Positions 26,618 through 36,011 are shown, counted from the stretch's first letter. The stretch: DNA of 64,000 bases from Acidimicrobiales bacterium (GCA_035630295.1 DASQKY010000042.1:248001-312000); one strand, 5' to 3'. Numbers and translations are program-made. The notes: generated by a model from the sequence alone, not told the origin.

Positions 26618-28756
26618 ATGTCGCTGCCGGTCGCGCCGCCCCCGGACGGGGACGACCCGGGCCCCGGCCCCGGGGACGGCTACGCCGTCGACGACCCCGA
26701 CCGCTTCCTCAACCGGGAGCTGTCGTGGCTGGACTTCAACGAGCGGGTCCTGGCCCTGGCCGACGACCCGTCCATCGCCGCCCTGGAGCGGGCCAAGTTC
26801 CTGGCCATCTTCAGCCAGAACCTCGACGAGTTCTTCCAGGTGCGGGTGGCCGGCCTGCTCGACCAGGTGGCAGCCGGCATCCGCCTGCGGGGCTACGACG
26901 GCCGCACGCCGGCCGAGCAGCTGCGGGAGGTGACGGCCCGCACCCGCACCCTGGTGGACCGGGAGGAGCGGCTGTTCCTGGAGAAGGTGGTCCCCGAGCT
27001 GGGCGCCCGGGGCGTGGTGCTGTCGTCGTGGGAGGAGCTGGACGACGACGACCGCGCCCACATGGTCCGGGTGTTCGAGGACCGCATCTTCCCGGTGCTG
27101 ACCCCGCTGGCCGTCGACCCCGGCCACCCGTTCCCCTACATCTCCAACCTGTCGCTCAACCTGGCCGTCACCGTCCGGGACCCGGTCACCGACGAGCGCC
27201 GCTTCGCCCGGGTCAAGGTGCCGTCCCTGCTGTCCCGCTTCGTGGTCATGCCCGACGGCGAGCGGTTCGTGCCCCTGGAGCAGGTCATCGCCGCCCACCT
27301 CGACCAGTTGTTCCCGGGCATGGTCGTGGAGGAGCACGTCCCCTTCCGGGTCACCCGCAACGCGGACCTGACCCTGGAGGAGGAGGAGGCCGACGACCTG
27401 CTGGCCGCGGTGGAGATGGAGCTGCGGCGCCGGCGCTTCGGCCGCTCCGTCCGGCTGGAGATCGAGGCCCGGGCCTCGGCCGAGGTGCGCGAGCTGCTCA
27501 TGCGCGAGCTGGACGTGGACGAGCAGGCCGTCTACGAGCACGTGGGCCCGCTCGACCTGGGGGGCCTGTGGGCCGTCCACGCCCTCGACCGCCCCGACCT
27601 GCTGGACGAGCCCTGGCCCCCGGTCACCCAGGCCCGGCTGTCGGCCCCCGAGGGCGAGGACCTCGACATCTTCACCGCCATCACCGAGGGCGACATCCTG
27701 GTCCACCACCCCTACGACTCGTTCGTGACCTCGGTCGAGGAGCTCATCCACCGGGCCTCGCGCGACCCCAAGGTCCTGGCCATCAAGATCACCCTCTACC
27801 GCACCTCGGGTGAGAGCCCCATCGTCCGCTCCCTGGTGCGAGCGGCCGAGCGGGGCAAGCAGGTGGCGGCCCTGGTCGAGCTGAAGGCCCGCTTCGACGA
27901 GGCCAACAACATCGAGTGGGCCAAGGTGCTGGAGGAGGCCGGGGTCCACGTCACCTACGGGCTGATGGGGCTCAAGACCCACACCAAGACGGTCCTGGTG
28001 GTGCGGGACGAGCCCGACGGCATCCGGCGCTACTGCCACGTCGGCACCGGCAACTACAACTCCAAGACGGCCACCCGGTACGAGGACCTGGGCATCCTGA
28101 GCTGCGACCCCGACCTGGGGGCCGACCTGACCCAGCTCTTCAACTACCTCACCGGGTACGGGCGCAACGTGCGCTACCGCACCCTGCTGGTGGCGCCCCA
28201 CTCCCTGCGGCCCGGCATCGGCGACCTCATCCGGGGCGAGATCGCCGCCGGCCCGGACCGGGGACGCATCGTCATGAAGATGAACAGCCTGGTCGACCCC
28301 CAGGTGATCGACCTGCTGTACCAGGCGTCGGAGGCCGGCGTGGAGGTCGACCTGATCATCCGGGGCACCTGCTGCCTCCGGCCCGGCGTGCCCGGCCTCT
28401 CGGAGCGGATCCGGGTGCGCTCGATCGTGGGCCGCTACCTGGAGCACTCCCGCATCTACTGGTTCGCCAACGGGGCCGACGACGGCGGCCCGCTGGTGAC
28501 CTTCGGCTCGGCCGACCTCATGCCCCGCAACCTGGACCGGCGGGTCGAGGCCATGGCCCTGGTGACCGACCCCCACGTCGAGGCCCGCCTGCGGGAGGTG
28601 CTGGACGTGAACCTGGCCGACGACTCGCTGGCCTGGTCGCTGGGGCCCGACGGGGCCTGGCAGCCGGTCAAGGGCGAGGGCGAGGTCCACGCCCAGCGCC
28701 GCTTCCGGGCCCTGGCCCTGGCCCGCACCCGCCGCCACGGCCACGACGACGCCTGA
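26618..28756 (+). CDS. ppk1: Polyphosphate kinase 1
   Basis: 712 residues, normal length. It makes polyphosphate from ATP reversibly. The N domain begins FLNRELSWLDFNERVLA, the head domain follows, and the two phospholipase-D-like catalytic domains hold the autophosphorylated His in YCHVGTGNYNSKTATRYEDL (~474) and the second His in YLEHSRIYWF (~609). LKARFDEANNIEWA and DLIIRGTCCLRPGVPGLSE are further diagnostic blocks. It starts a block of three: ppk1, CYTH-CHAD and Nudix. No PHO box is visible at this promoter. Confidence 0.96.
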   Translation: MSLPVAPPPDGDDPGPGPGDGYAVDDPDRFLNRELSWLDFNERVLALADDPSIAALERAKFLAIFSQNLDEFFQVRVAGLLDQVAAGIRLRGYDGRTPAEQLREVTARTRTLVDREERLFLEKVVPELGARGVVLSSWEELDDDDRAHMVRVFEDRIFPVLTPLAVDPGHPFPYISNLSLNLAVTVRDPVTDERRFARVKVPSLLSRFVVMPDGERFVPLEQVIAAHLDQLFPGMVVEEHVPFRVTRNADLTLEEEEADDLLAAVEMELRRRRFGRSVRLEIEARASAEVRELLMRELDVDEQAVYEHVGPLDLGGLWAVHALDRPDLLDEPWPPVTQARLSAPEGEDLDIFTAITEGDILVHHPYDSFVTSVEELIHRASRDPKVLAIKITLYRTSGESPIVRSLVRAAERGKQVAALVELKARFDEANNIEWAKVLEEAGVHVTYGLMGLKTHTKTVLVVRDEPDGIRRYCHVGTGNYNSKTATRYEDLGILSCDPDLGADLTQLFNYLTGYGRNVRYRTLLVAPHSLRPGIGDLIRGEIAAGPDRGRIVMKMNSLVDPQVIDLLYQASEAGVEVDLIIRGTCCLRPGVPGLSERIRVRSIVGRYLEHSRIYWFANGADDGGPLVTFGSADLMPRNLDRRVEAMALVTDPHVEARLREVLDVNLADDSLAWSLGPDGAWQPVKGEGEVHAQRRFRALALARTRRHGHDDA

Positions 28757-28820
28757 GGTGCCCGGGGGCGCCGGCGACGGGGGGTACCCTCCGGTGTCCG
28801 GCCCGGTGGAGGAGCGCGCG

Positions 28821-30329
28821 GTGATCGAGCACGAGGTGAAGCTCTCGGCCTGGCCCGGCTTCACGCTGCCGGACCTCGACGGGGTGACGGACGGGGCGAG
28901 GACGCGCCGGCGCGAGACCATCGACCTCGACGCCACCTACTTCGACACGCCGGACCTGCGCCTCGGCCGCCGGGGCATCACCCTGCGCCACCGGCAGCGG
29001 GGCGCCCGGGGGACCTGGACGGTGAAGCTGCCGACCGGCGACACGCCCGTGGCCGGCGGGACCTCCCGCGACGAGATCGAGGTCACGGCCACCATCGGCG
29101 AGGTCCCGGCCGAGCTGGCCCTTCTGGTGGCGGCCCACGTCCGCACCGCCCCGCTGGTGCGGGTGGCCCGGCTCATGACGGTGCGACGGCGCACGGTGGT
29201 CGACGGGCCCGACGGCCTGCCCCTGGCCGAGGTGGACGACGACGAGGTGTCGGTCATGGACGGCGGCCGGGTGGCGGCCCGCTTCCGCGAGCTGGAGGTC
29301 GAGATCGCCCCCGACGCCCCCCCGGCCGTGGCCCGGGCCGTGGTCGAGCGCCTGCGTCGCAACGGGGCCGACCCGGCCGGGACCCTGCCCAAGGTGGCCC
29401 GGGCCGTCGGCCCCCGCTTCCTCGACCCGCCCGAGTCGGCCGTCGCCCCCCTGCCCGACGATCCCACCGCCTCGGACGTGGTCACCGCGGCCATCCGCGG
29501 CTCGGTGGGTCGCATCCTCGACCACCACGCCCCGGCCGTCCTGGGCACCGATCCCGAGGGCGTGCACCAGATGCGGGTCGGGGCTCGGCGCCTGCGCTCG
29601 GACCTGCGGACCTTCGGCCCCCTGCTGGACGGCGACGTCACCGACCGCCTGCGCGAGGAGCTGCGCTGGCTGGGCCGGGCCCTGGGCGCGGTGCGGGACC
29701 CCGACGTCCTCCGGGACCGGGTCCGCGCCGGCCTCGACCGGCTCGACGAGGCCGACCGGGAGGCGGGGGCGGCCGTGCTGGCCTGGCTGGACACCGACCG
29801 TGCCGCGGGGGTCGAGCGCCTCCACCGGGCGCTGGGCTCGGACCGCTACCTGGAGCTGCTGGACGACCTGGTCGAGCTGGGCGAGGGCCCGCCCCTGCGC
29901 CCGGCAGCCGACGGGCCCGCGGACCGGGTGCTGCCCGGCCTGGTGCGCGACCCCTGGGCCCGCCTGCGCAAGCAGGTGGCGGCCCTGGGCCGGGAGCCCG
30001 CCGACACCGATCTCCACGAGGTGCGCAAGCGGGCCAAGCAGGTCCGCTACGCGGCCGAGGCCGTGGCGCCGGTGGTGGGCAAGCGGGCCCGACGGGCGGC
30101 CCGGGGGGCCAAGGGCCTCCAGACCCTGTTGGGCGACCACCAGGACGCGGTGGTGGCCGAGGCCTGGATGCGCGACCTGGCCGTGGCCGGGGACCTGGAG
30201 CCCGGAGCGGTGTTCACCCTGGGGGGCCTGGTGGCCGGCGAGCGGATCGTCCGATCCGAGTGCCGGGCCCGGTGGCCGGAGCTGTGGGCCAAGGCCTCGG
30301 CCGCCGACCGGTGGGCCTGGCTGGGCTGA
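28821..30329 (+). CDS. CYTH and CHAD domain protein
   Basis: 502 residues. The N-terminal CYTH domain starts at once with the triphosphate-tunnel signature EHEVK (ExExK), then RETIDLDATYFDTPDLRL and alternating charged strands. The C-terminal CHAD domain (from ~230) has the two conserved His helices GVHQMRVGARRLRSDLR and DLHEVRKRAKQVRYAAE. CYTH domains hydrolyse or bind triphosphates and CHAD domains bind polyphosphate granules. The location directly after ppk1 therefore points to polyphosphate metabolism. The GTG at 28821 is chosen because GGAGGA precedes it by 7 nt and ExExK begins two residues later. Confidence 0.9.
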   Translation: MIEHEVKLSAWPGFTLPDLDGVTDGARTRRRETIDLDATYFDTPDLRLGRRGITLRHRQRGARGTWTVKLPTGDTPVAGGTSRDEIEVTATIGEVPAELALLVAAHVRTAPLVRVARLMTVRRRTVVDGPDGLPLAEVDDDEVSVMDGGRVAARFRELEVEIAPDAPPAVARAVVERLRRNGADPAGTLPKVARAVGPRFLDPPESAVAPLPDDPTASDVVTAAIRGSVGRILDHHAPAVLGTDPEGVHQMRVGARRLRSDLRTFGPLLDGDVTDRLREELRWLGRALGAVRDPDVLRDRVRAGLDRLDEADREAGAAVLAWLDTDRAAGVERLHRALGSDRYLELLDDLVELGEGPPLRPAADGPADRVLPGLVRDPWARLRKQVAALGREPADTDLHEVRKRAKQVRYAAEAVAPVVGKRARRAARGAKGLQTLLGDHQDAVVAEAWMRDLAVAGDLEPGAVFTLGGLVAGERIVRSECRARWPELWAKASAADRWAWLG

Positions 30330-30336
30330 GCGCACG

Positions 30337-30750
30337 GTGGCGGGCGAGGGACCGGTCGAGGTCCGGGCCGGTGGGGGCCTGGTGCTCCGCCCGTCCGGGG
30401 CCGGGGTGGAGGTGCTGCTGGTCCACCGTCCTCGCTACGACGACTGGAGCCTGCCCAAGGGCAAGGCCCGCCCCGGGGAGAGCGACGAGGCCTGCGCCCG
30501 CCGGGAGGTGGAGGAGGAGACCGGCCTGTGCTGCCGCCTGGGCCCGGAGCTGCCGCCGGTCCGCTACGTCGACCGCAAGGGCCGGGCGAAGCGGGTGCGG
30601 TACTGGGAGATGACGGTGGAGGGCGGCGCCTTCACCCCCAACGACGAGGTCGACGAGGTCCGGTGGGTGGCGGCCGAGGAGGCTGCCGCCCTGCTCACCT
30701 ACGACCACGACGTCGCCCTGGTCACCTCCGCCCCGCGCCCGGGAGGTTGA
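30337..30750 (+). CDS. Nudix hydrolase
   Basis: 137 residues. The Nudix box is complete: GKARPGESDEACARREVEEETGL fits Gx5Ex7REUxEExGU. SLPKGKARPGES is the form seen in MutT1/Ap4A-type enzymes that act on dinucleoside polyphosphates or 8-oxo-dGTP. Mycobacterial MutT1 has an extra histidine phosphatase domain that is missing here. The GTG at 30337 lies 7 bp after the previous stop, so it belongs to the ppk1 operon. That context favours a (poly)phosphorylated nucleotide substrate. Confidence 0.88.
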   Translation: MAGEGPVEVRAGGGLVLRPSGAGVEVLLVHRPRYDDWSLPKGKARPGESDEACARREVEEETGLCCRLGPELPPVRYVDRKGRAKRVRYWEMTVEGGAFTPNDEVDEVRWVAAEEAAALLTYDHDVALVTSAPRPGG

Positions 30751-30764
30751 CGACCCGACGCCTT

Positions 30765-30784
30765 ACCGAGTATGCATACTGGGT
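30765..30784. promoter_or_regulatory. Palindromic operator overlapping the padR promoter
   Basis: The core AGTATGCATACT is a perfect 12-bp palindrome (30769-30780), flanked by ACC and GGT arms after one unpaired base on each side. The site ends exactly at the padR ATG (30785). It also contains the only good -10 candidates (TATGCA or CATACT). A bound PadR dimer would block its own leaderless promoter, a standard PadR autoregulation design. Confidence 0.65.
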
Positions 30785-31330
30785 ATGGCCGTACGCGAGG
30801 GATTGCTGGCGCTCCTGCGGAGTGGGGCCCGGCCCGGCTACCAGCTCAAGCGCCAGTTCGAGGCCACCACGGGCGGGGTGTGGCCCCTCAACGTGGGGCA
30901 GGTGTACACCACGCTCGAGCGCCTGGAGCGGGACGGGCTGGTGTCGGTCCAGGACGAGGACGGCCAGAAGGTCTACGAGCTGACCCGGGCCGGGGTCGAG
31001 GAGCTGGGAGCGTGGTGGGAGGCGACCCCCACCGACGATCCCCCGCCCCGCGACGAGCTCATGCTCAAGGTGCTGATGGCGGTGGGCGACGGCCCGGCGC
31101 GGGCCCTGGCCGTCGTCACCCAGCAGCGCACCGCCCTCCACACGCTGCTCCGCAGCCGCCGGCGGAGCCGGCGACCCGACACCGGCCCCGGGCACGGGGC
31201 CGGTGAGGCCCTGGCCTCCGCTCTGGTGGGCGACGCCCTGCTGGTCCGGGCCGAGGCCGACCTCCGCTGGCTCGACCTGTGCGAGGCCCGGATCACCGCC
31301 GCCGGCGCGGCGAGGAAGGACGTCCCATGA
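30785..31330 (+). CDS. PadR family transcriptional regulator
   Basis: 181 residues. The N-terminal winged helix is typical of PadR: LLALLRSGARPGYQLKRQFE, then WPLNVGQVYTTLERLERDGLVSV and the wing KVYELTRAGVEEL. The C-terminal helical domain is of the longer class. PadR proteins repress neighbouring transporter genes until a drug or metabolite binds. Its stop overlaps the ATG of the ABC ATPase gene (ATGA), so regulator and exporter form one operon. A palindrome at the start codon is the probable operator. Confidence 0.9.
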   Translation: MAVREGLLALLRSGARPGYQLKRQFEATTGGVWPLNVGQVYTTLERLERDGLVSVQDEDGQKVYELTRAGVEELGAWWEATPTDDPPPRDELMLKVLMAVGDGPARALAVVTQQRTALHTLLRSRRRSRRPDTGPGHGAGEALASALVGDALLVRAEADLRWLDLCEARITAAGAARKDVP

Positions 31331-32058
31331 CCGAGCACGGAGCGCCGTCCGGAGGTGACGTGCCGGCCCTCGAGCTGGTGCGCGTGGCCAAGAGCTACGG
31401 CCGGGGCGAGACCGAGGTCCGGGCCGTCGTCGACGTGTCCCTGCGCGTCGGCCCCGGCGAGATGGTGGCCGTCATGGGCCCCTCGGGGTGCGGCAAGTCG
31501 ACCCTCCTCCACCTGGCCGGCGCCCTGGAGGAGCCCAGCGCCGGCCGGGTCCTGGTGGGTGGCCGCGACCTGGCCGGCCTGGGGGCGGCCGAGCGCTCGG
31601 AGCTGCGCCGCCGCCACGTCGGCTACGTGTTCCAACGGCTCAACCTCATCCCCTCCCTCACCGCGGTGGAGAACGTCATGCTCCCCCTGGAGCTGGACGG
31701 GGTGCCCACCCGGCAGGCCCGCGACCGGGCCCGGGCCGCCCTGGCCCGGGTGGGCATCGAGGCGCCGGCTCGGCGCTACCCCGACGACTTCAGCGGCGGC
31801 CAGCAGCAGCGCATCGCCATCGCCCGGGCCACCGTGGGGGAGCGGCGCCTCCTCCTGGCCGACGAGCCCACCGGCGCCCTGGACACCCTGAGCAGCGACC
31901 AGGTCATCGAGCTCATCGCCGGCCTGGCCGCGGAGGAGGGCACCGCCGTGGTCCTGGTCACCCACGAGCCCCGGTTCGCGTCCTGGGCCGACCGCGTGGT
32001 CTTCCTGCGCGACGGCCGGACGGTGGACGAGACCCTCACCGCGGCCACCGGGGCCTGA
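31327..32058 (+). CDS. ABC transporter ATP-binding protein, MacB/LolD type
   Basis: 243 residues. The Walker A motif is GPSGCGKST, the signature is FSGGQQQRIAIARA, Walker B is LLLADEPTGALD and the H-loop is VLVTHEP. The sequence is of the MacB/LolD/FtsE type that drives FtsX-like permeases by mechanotransmission rather than substrate channelling. It is coupled to padR by an ATGA overlap and followed after 1 bp by its permease. It probably exports a peptide, lipid or antibiotic. Confidence 0.93.
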   Translation: MTEHGAPSGGDVPALELVRVAKSYGRGETEVRAVVDVSLRVGPGEMVAVMGPSGCGKSTLLHLAGALEEPSAGRVLVGGRDLAGLGAAERSELRRRHVGYVFQRLNLIPSLTAVENVMLPLELDGVPTRQARDRARAALARVGIEAPARRYPDDFSGGQQQRIAIARATVGERRLLLADEPTGALDTLSSDQVIELIAGLAAEEGTAVVLVTHEPRFASWADRVVFLRDGRTVDETLTAATGA

Positions 32059-32059
32059 C

Positions 32060-34798
32060 GTGTCCGTGACCACCGAAGCGGCTCCGCCGTCAGCCCCGGC
32101 CCCGGCCTTCCGGCTCCACTTCGGGGGCTCCCCCGGGGCCTCGTCGTTGGCCGCCTGGCGATGCGCGGCCCGCCTGGCCTGGCGCGAGGTCCGCCGGCGC
32201 CCGGGGCGGACCGCCCTGGTCGTCGCCCTGGTCATGGTGCCCACCCTGGCCATGACGGTGGGGGTGGTGCTGGCCCGCACCGACGCCCACCAGCGGGCCG
32301 AGCCGTTCGTCGCCGACCACGGCGAGGTCGCCGACCTCCAGGTCGGGGCCCAGACCGCACCCGACGACACGAGGCTGGCCGCCGTCCTACCGGAGGGGTC
32401 GCGGTGGACCCGGTACCGGTCGGCCGGCGGGCAGGTCCGCGTGGCCGGGCCCGACGGCTTCGTGACCTACGCCGTGGTCACCGACCTGCCCGTCGCCGAC
32501 CCGGTGGTGGGGGGCATGGTGCAGGTCCGTTCGGGTCAGGCCCCCCGTCCGGGCGAGGTGCTGGTGACCCGGGACCTGGCCGACCGGGCCGGCGTGGGGG
32601 TGGGGGACACCCTGCGGCTGGCCCGCCCGGCCGGATCCTGGCGGGTGTCGGGGGTCGGCACCACCCGATCGGGGGGCGACCCCCGGCTGGTGTTCGGCAC
32701 CTTCGACTGGGACACCGTACGGCCCGATGCCCGGACCGAGACGGTGCTGGTCGACCTGCCGGGCCGGCCCGGGCCGGCCGCCGTCGAGCCCCTGCTGGCC
32801 TCCCTGGGCGGCGGGTCGGCGGCCGCCTGGGACGGCCTCGACCAGACCGGTGCCAGGGGCGAGGTCCCGGCCCGGTCCATCGCCTGGGGGTGGGTGGCCG
32901 GCGTGCTCGGCCTGGTGGTGGTGGGCATCGTGGTGGCCGCCGCCTTCGCCACCAGCGCCCGCCGCCAGCTCGTGACCCTGGGCCAGCTCGGGGCCCAGGG
33001 GTCGCCCCCCGGCGTGGTCCGGCGCATGCTGGCCCTGCAGGGGTGGTGGACCGGCCTCCTGGGCGCCGCCCTCGGCGCCGCGGTGGGGATCGGGGCCCCG
33101 GTGGCCGGGCGCGGGCTGCTCGAGTCGCTGTCGGGCCGGTGGATCGACGGGTTCGTGGTCCGGCCCAGCGACATCGCCGTCATCGTCCTCACCGGGGCGC
33201 TGGCCGGCACCGTCGCCGCCCTGGTCCCGGCCCGCTCGGCGGCCCGGGTCCCGGTGCTGACCGCCCTCAACGGTCGCCGCCCGGTGGGGCGGGTGCCCCG
33301 GCGCCTGGTCCCGGCCGGGGTGGTCCTCTTCGGCGGGGGGACCGGGCTGATCGCCCTGGCCGTGGCCCTGGCCACCCCCCCCAACGGCGACGCCGCCGGG
33401 GGGAGCACCACCGCGGTCGCCCTGGTGGCCGTGGCCGGGGGCCTGGGCGTGCTGTTCGGGACGTGCTGCGCCAGCCCCCTGGCCGTCGACGCCGTGGCTC
33501 GGGTGGTGGGCCGCCTGGGCGGGACGGCCCGGCTGGCGGCCCGGAGCGTGGGCCGGGCCCGGGGCCGCAGCGCCGCGGTGGTCACCGCCATCGCCGTGGT
33601 CGGGGCGGTGGCCGTGCTGGTGACCACGACGATGGCCACCGAGGTGGCCCGCACCTCCGCCCCGTCCACCGACCTCGACCACCTGCCCCCCGAGGTGGTC
33701 GAGGTGACGGGGTCGGCCCCCGATGGTCGCTCCTCGCCACTGCCGTCCGGCCTGCGGGCCGCCCTCCTGGAGGTCCTGCCCGGCAGCCGGTTCCAGCCCC
33801 GGCGCGTCGCCGTCCCGGCGGGGGCGCCCACTCCCGCCGACCTCGCCGACCCGGCCGGTCCCGCCCCGGCCCCGGCCCCGGCCGGCGACGGGGCCCTGCC
33901 CCCGATGGACGGCCCGGCGTCCCGCTTGCTGATGGCCGACGACGCGGTGCGTGACCTGTTCGGGCTGTCCGCCGGTGACCGGCAGCGCCTCGACCGGGTC
34001 GGGGTGATGGTGGCGGGGTCGGGCCTGGCCTTCGACGGGGCCGGGCGCCCGCTCGACGAGCGCCACTGGCCGCAGGGCCCGGTGCCGGTGGACCTGCCCC
34101 TGGGGGCGGGGGTCACCCAGGTCGAGGCCGTGTTCCCGCAGGACGACCTCCGGTCCCTCTTCGGTGGGGCCGACGCCCTGGTCACCGAGGAGGCGGCCCG
34201 CCGGCTGGGGCTGGAGGTGGTCGAGGCGGGGACCTACGTGGTGGCCCCCGCCCCGCTCACCGACCGGCAGGTCGAGGAGCTCGACGAGCTGCGGAGCCTG
34301 GGCCAGGACAGCACGTTCCTGCCCGCCGCCGGCGGTCCCGCCGCCCCCGGCGGGGCCGCGCTGGGGGGCGAGCTGACCTGGCAGTGGCAGGGGGGGACCG
34401 ATGTCCCGCCCCTCGCCCTCCAGGCGGCGGTGGTGGGCGGCGCCCTGCTGCTCACCCTCCTGGTGGTGGCCATGGGGCTCTCGCTGTCGGCCACCGAGAG
34501 CCGCGACGAGCGCGACGTGCTGGTGGCGGTGGGGGCCCGGCCCCGCACCTTGCGCCGCCTGGCCGGGGCCAAGGCGGTGGTCCTGGCCGGCACCGGGGCG
34601 GTCCTGGCCGTGCCGGCCGGCCTGGCCCCGGCCCTGGTGGTGCTGAGCCGGCCCGACCGGCCCGAGGCGGTGCCCTGGGTGGCCCTGGCCCTGCTGGTGG
34701 GGGCGGTGCCGCTGGTGGCCGGCTTCATGGCCTGGTCGGCCAGTGCCCTGGCCACCCGGCTGCGGCCGGTGCGCATGTCGACCTTCGCCCCGGACTGA
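32060..34798 (+). CDS. FtsX-like ABC transporter permease with two FtsX domains
   Basis: 912 residues. An N-terminal helix (GRTALVVALVMVPTLAMTVGVVLA) is followed by a large extracytoplasmic domain, a three-helix FtsX block (about 275-400), further helices, a second extracytoplasmic domain rich in Pro/Ala, and a final FtsX block (about 790-905). This 8-10 helix double-FtsX plan is that of actinobacterial exporters paired with MacB-like ATPases. Substrate unknown. The GTG at 32060 comes 1 bp after the ATPase stop. Expression is expected to follow PadR. Confidence 0.88.
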   Translation: MSVTTEAAPPSAPAPAFRLHFGGSPGASSLAAWRCAARLAWREVRRRPGRTALVVALVMVPTLAMTVGVVLARTDAHQRAEPFVADHGEVADLQVGAQTAPDDTRLAAVLPEGSRWTRYRSAGGQVRVAGPDGFVTYAVVTDLPVADPVVGGMVQVRSGQAPRPGEVLVTRDLADRAGVGVGDTLRLARPAGSWRVSGVGTTRSGGDPRLVFGTFDWDTVRPDARTETVLVDLPGRPGPAAVEPLLASLGGGSAAAWDGLDQTGARGEVPARSIAWGWVAGVLGLVVVGIVVAAAFATSARRQLVTLGQLGAQGSPPGVVRRMLALQGWWTGLLGAALGAAVGIGAPVAGRGLLESLSGRWIDGFVVRPSDIAVIVLTGALAGTVAALVPARSAARVPVLTALNGRRPVGRVPRRLVPAGVVLFGGGTGLIALAVALATPPNGDAAGGSTTAVALVAVAGGLGVLFGTCCASPLAVDAVARVVGRLGGTARLAARSVGRARGRSAAVVTAIAVVGAVAVLVTTTMATEVARTSAPSTDLDHLPPEVVEVTGSAPDGRSSPLPSGLRAALLEVLPGSRFQPRRVAVPAGAPTPADLADPAGPAPAPAPAGDGALPPMDGPASRLLMADDAVRDLFGLSAGDRQRLDRVGVMVAGSGLAFDGAGRPLDERHWPQGPVPVDLPLGAGVTQVEAVFPQDDLRSLFGGADALVTEEAARRLGLEVVEAGTYVVAPAPLTDRQVEELDELRSLGQDSTFLPAAGGPAAPGGAALGGELTWQWQGGTDVPPLALQAAVVGGALLLTLLVVAMGLSLSATESRDERDVLVAVGARPRTLRRLAGAKAVVLAGTGAVLAVPAGLAPALVVLSRPDRPEAVPWVALALLVGAVPLVAGFMAWSASALATRLRPVRMSTFAPD

Positions 34799-34842
34799 CG
34801 GCCGCCGCCCGCCGACGGGCGCGTCGATCCGGGCCGATCCCA

Positions 34843-34848
34843 TAGGTT
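34843..34848 (+). promoter_or_regulatory. -10 element TAGGTT of the first pstS
   Basis: TAGGTTGCGGG matches the -10 region of the pstC promoter at 37233, but no GTTCACC repeat is present upstream. This copy is therefore probably not under the same PHO control. Confidence 0.45.
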
Positions 34849-34884
34849 GCGGGCGGACGCCGCCGACCGGAGAGGACCCGCAGG

Positions 34885-35949
34885 ATGCCGCGCACCCGTC
34901 GTGGAGGGGCCGCCGTCATGGCCACCCTGGTGCTCCTGGTGGCCAGCGCCGGGTGCGGCAACGACAACTCCGACCGGGCTGCGGGGCTCACCGACGCCCG
35001 GGCCGACACCACCGTGGAGGGCCGGGTCACCGTCACCGGCTCGTCGACCGTCCAGCCCGTCTCCGCGGTGGCCGCCGAGGCCTTCCGGGGCCAGAACGAC
35101 GCCGTGGACATCTCGGTCGAGGGCCCGGGCACCGGTGACGGCCTCGAGCGCTTCTGCGAGGGCGGCGCCGACATCGCCGGGGCCTCCCGCCCCATCCAGC
35201 CCGAGGAGCTGGCGGCGTGCGAGGCGGCCGGGATCGAGGTGATCGAGCTGCCCATCGGGCGGGACGGCATCACCGTCATCGTCTCCACCGAGAACCAGGT
35301 CCCGTGCCTGTCCTTCGTCGACCTGTACGCCCTGGTCGGCCCGGAGTCCAGCGGGTTCGACCGGTGGCGGGACGCCGGCGACCTGGCCTTCGACCTCCGC
35401 TCCGAGCTCCGGTTCCCGGACGACCGCCTGGTCGTCACCGGGCCGGGCGAGGAGTCCGGCACCTACGACAGCTTCGTCGAGCAGGTCCTCGACCCCGTCA
35501 CCACCCGGCGCATCGCCGAGGGGGTGACCGGCCTGGACCCGGGGACGGCCCGGGCCGACTACGCGGCCAGCGCCGACGACAACACCATCGTCGAGGGGGT
35601 GGCCGCCGAACCCGGGGGGCTGGGGTGGGTCAGCTTCGCCTACGCCGAGCAGGCCGAGGGCGTGCGGGAGATGCCCGTCGCCCGCATGCCCTCCGAGGGG
35701 TGCGTGGCCCCCACCCGGGAGGCCATCCAGAGCGGCCGGTACCCCATCGCCCGGGCCCTGTACCTCTACGTGGCCAGGGGTCGGGCCGACGACCCGGCCG
35801 TGGCCGCCTTCGTCGACTTCTACCTGGCCGGCCTCGACGACTTCGTGGCCATGTCCGACTACGTGCCCCTGGCCGACCCCGAGGCCACCGTGGAGGTCTG
35901 GGAGGGCCGCGTCGTCGGCTCCCGGGAGGGCGAGCCGGCGGAGGGCTGA
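34885..35949 (+). CDS. pstS: Phosphate-binding lipoprotein PstS, first copy
   Basis: 354 residues. The signal peptide ends in the lipobox ASAGC (Cys24), so it is a membrane-tethered binding protein. Phosphate-contact motifs are GSSTVQP near the N-terminus, ASRPIQ and GEESGTYDSF. It delivers phosphate to PstCA. It shares the order and motifs of the second copy at 36073, including CGNDNS after the lipobox, DYxAxAxDNxIVEGVAAEPGGLGWV and AAFVDFYL, so the two are tandem duplicates. GGAGAGGA precedes the ATG. Confidence 0.92.
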   Translation: MPRTRRGGAAVMATLVLLVASAGCGNDNSDRAAGLTDARADTTVEGRVTVTGSSTVQPVSAVAAEAFRGQNDAVDISVEGPGTGDGLERFCEGGADIAGASRPIQPEELAACEAAGIEVIELPIGRDGITVIVSTENQVPCLSFVDLYALVGPESSGFDRWRDAGDLAFDLRSELRFPDDRLVVTGPGEESGTYDSFVEQVLDPVTTRRIAEGVTGLDPGTARADYAASADDNTIVEGVAAEPGGLGWVSFAYAEQAEGVREMPVARMPSEGCVAPTREAIQSGRYPIARALYLYVARGRADDPAVAAFVDFYLAGLDDFVAMSDYVPLADPEATVEVWEGRVVGSREGEPAEG

Positions 35950-35951
35950 AC

Positions 35952-35984
35952 GTTCGGAGGTCGTTCACCGTGGCGTCACGCCAG
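35952..35984 (+). promoter_or_regulatory. PHO box upstream of the second pstS
   Basis: Three consecutive 11-bp units begin GTTCGGA, GTTCACC and CGTCACG. The middle unit is a perfect actinobacterial PHO core. The last unit starts 38 bp before the -10 element TACCGT (36012-36017), the same distance as at pstC. A PhoP/RegX3-type activator such as the one at 42965 is expected to bind. Confidence 0.7.
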
Positions 35985-36011
35985 GCCGGGGAGCCGTCCA
36001 CCTGCGTTCCG

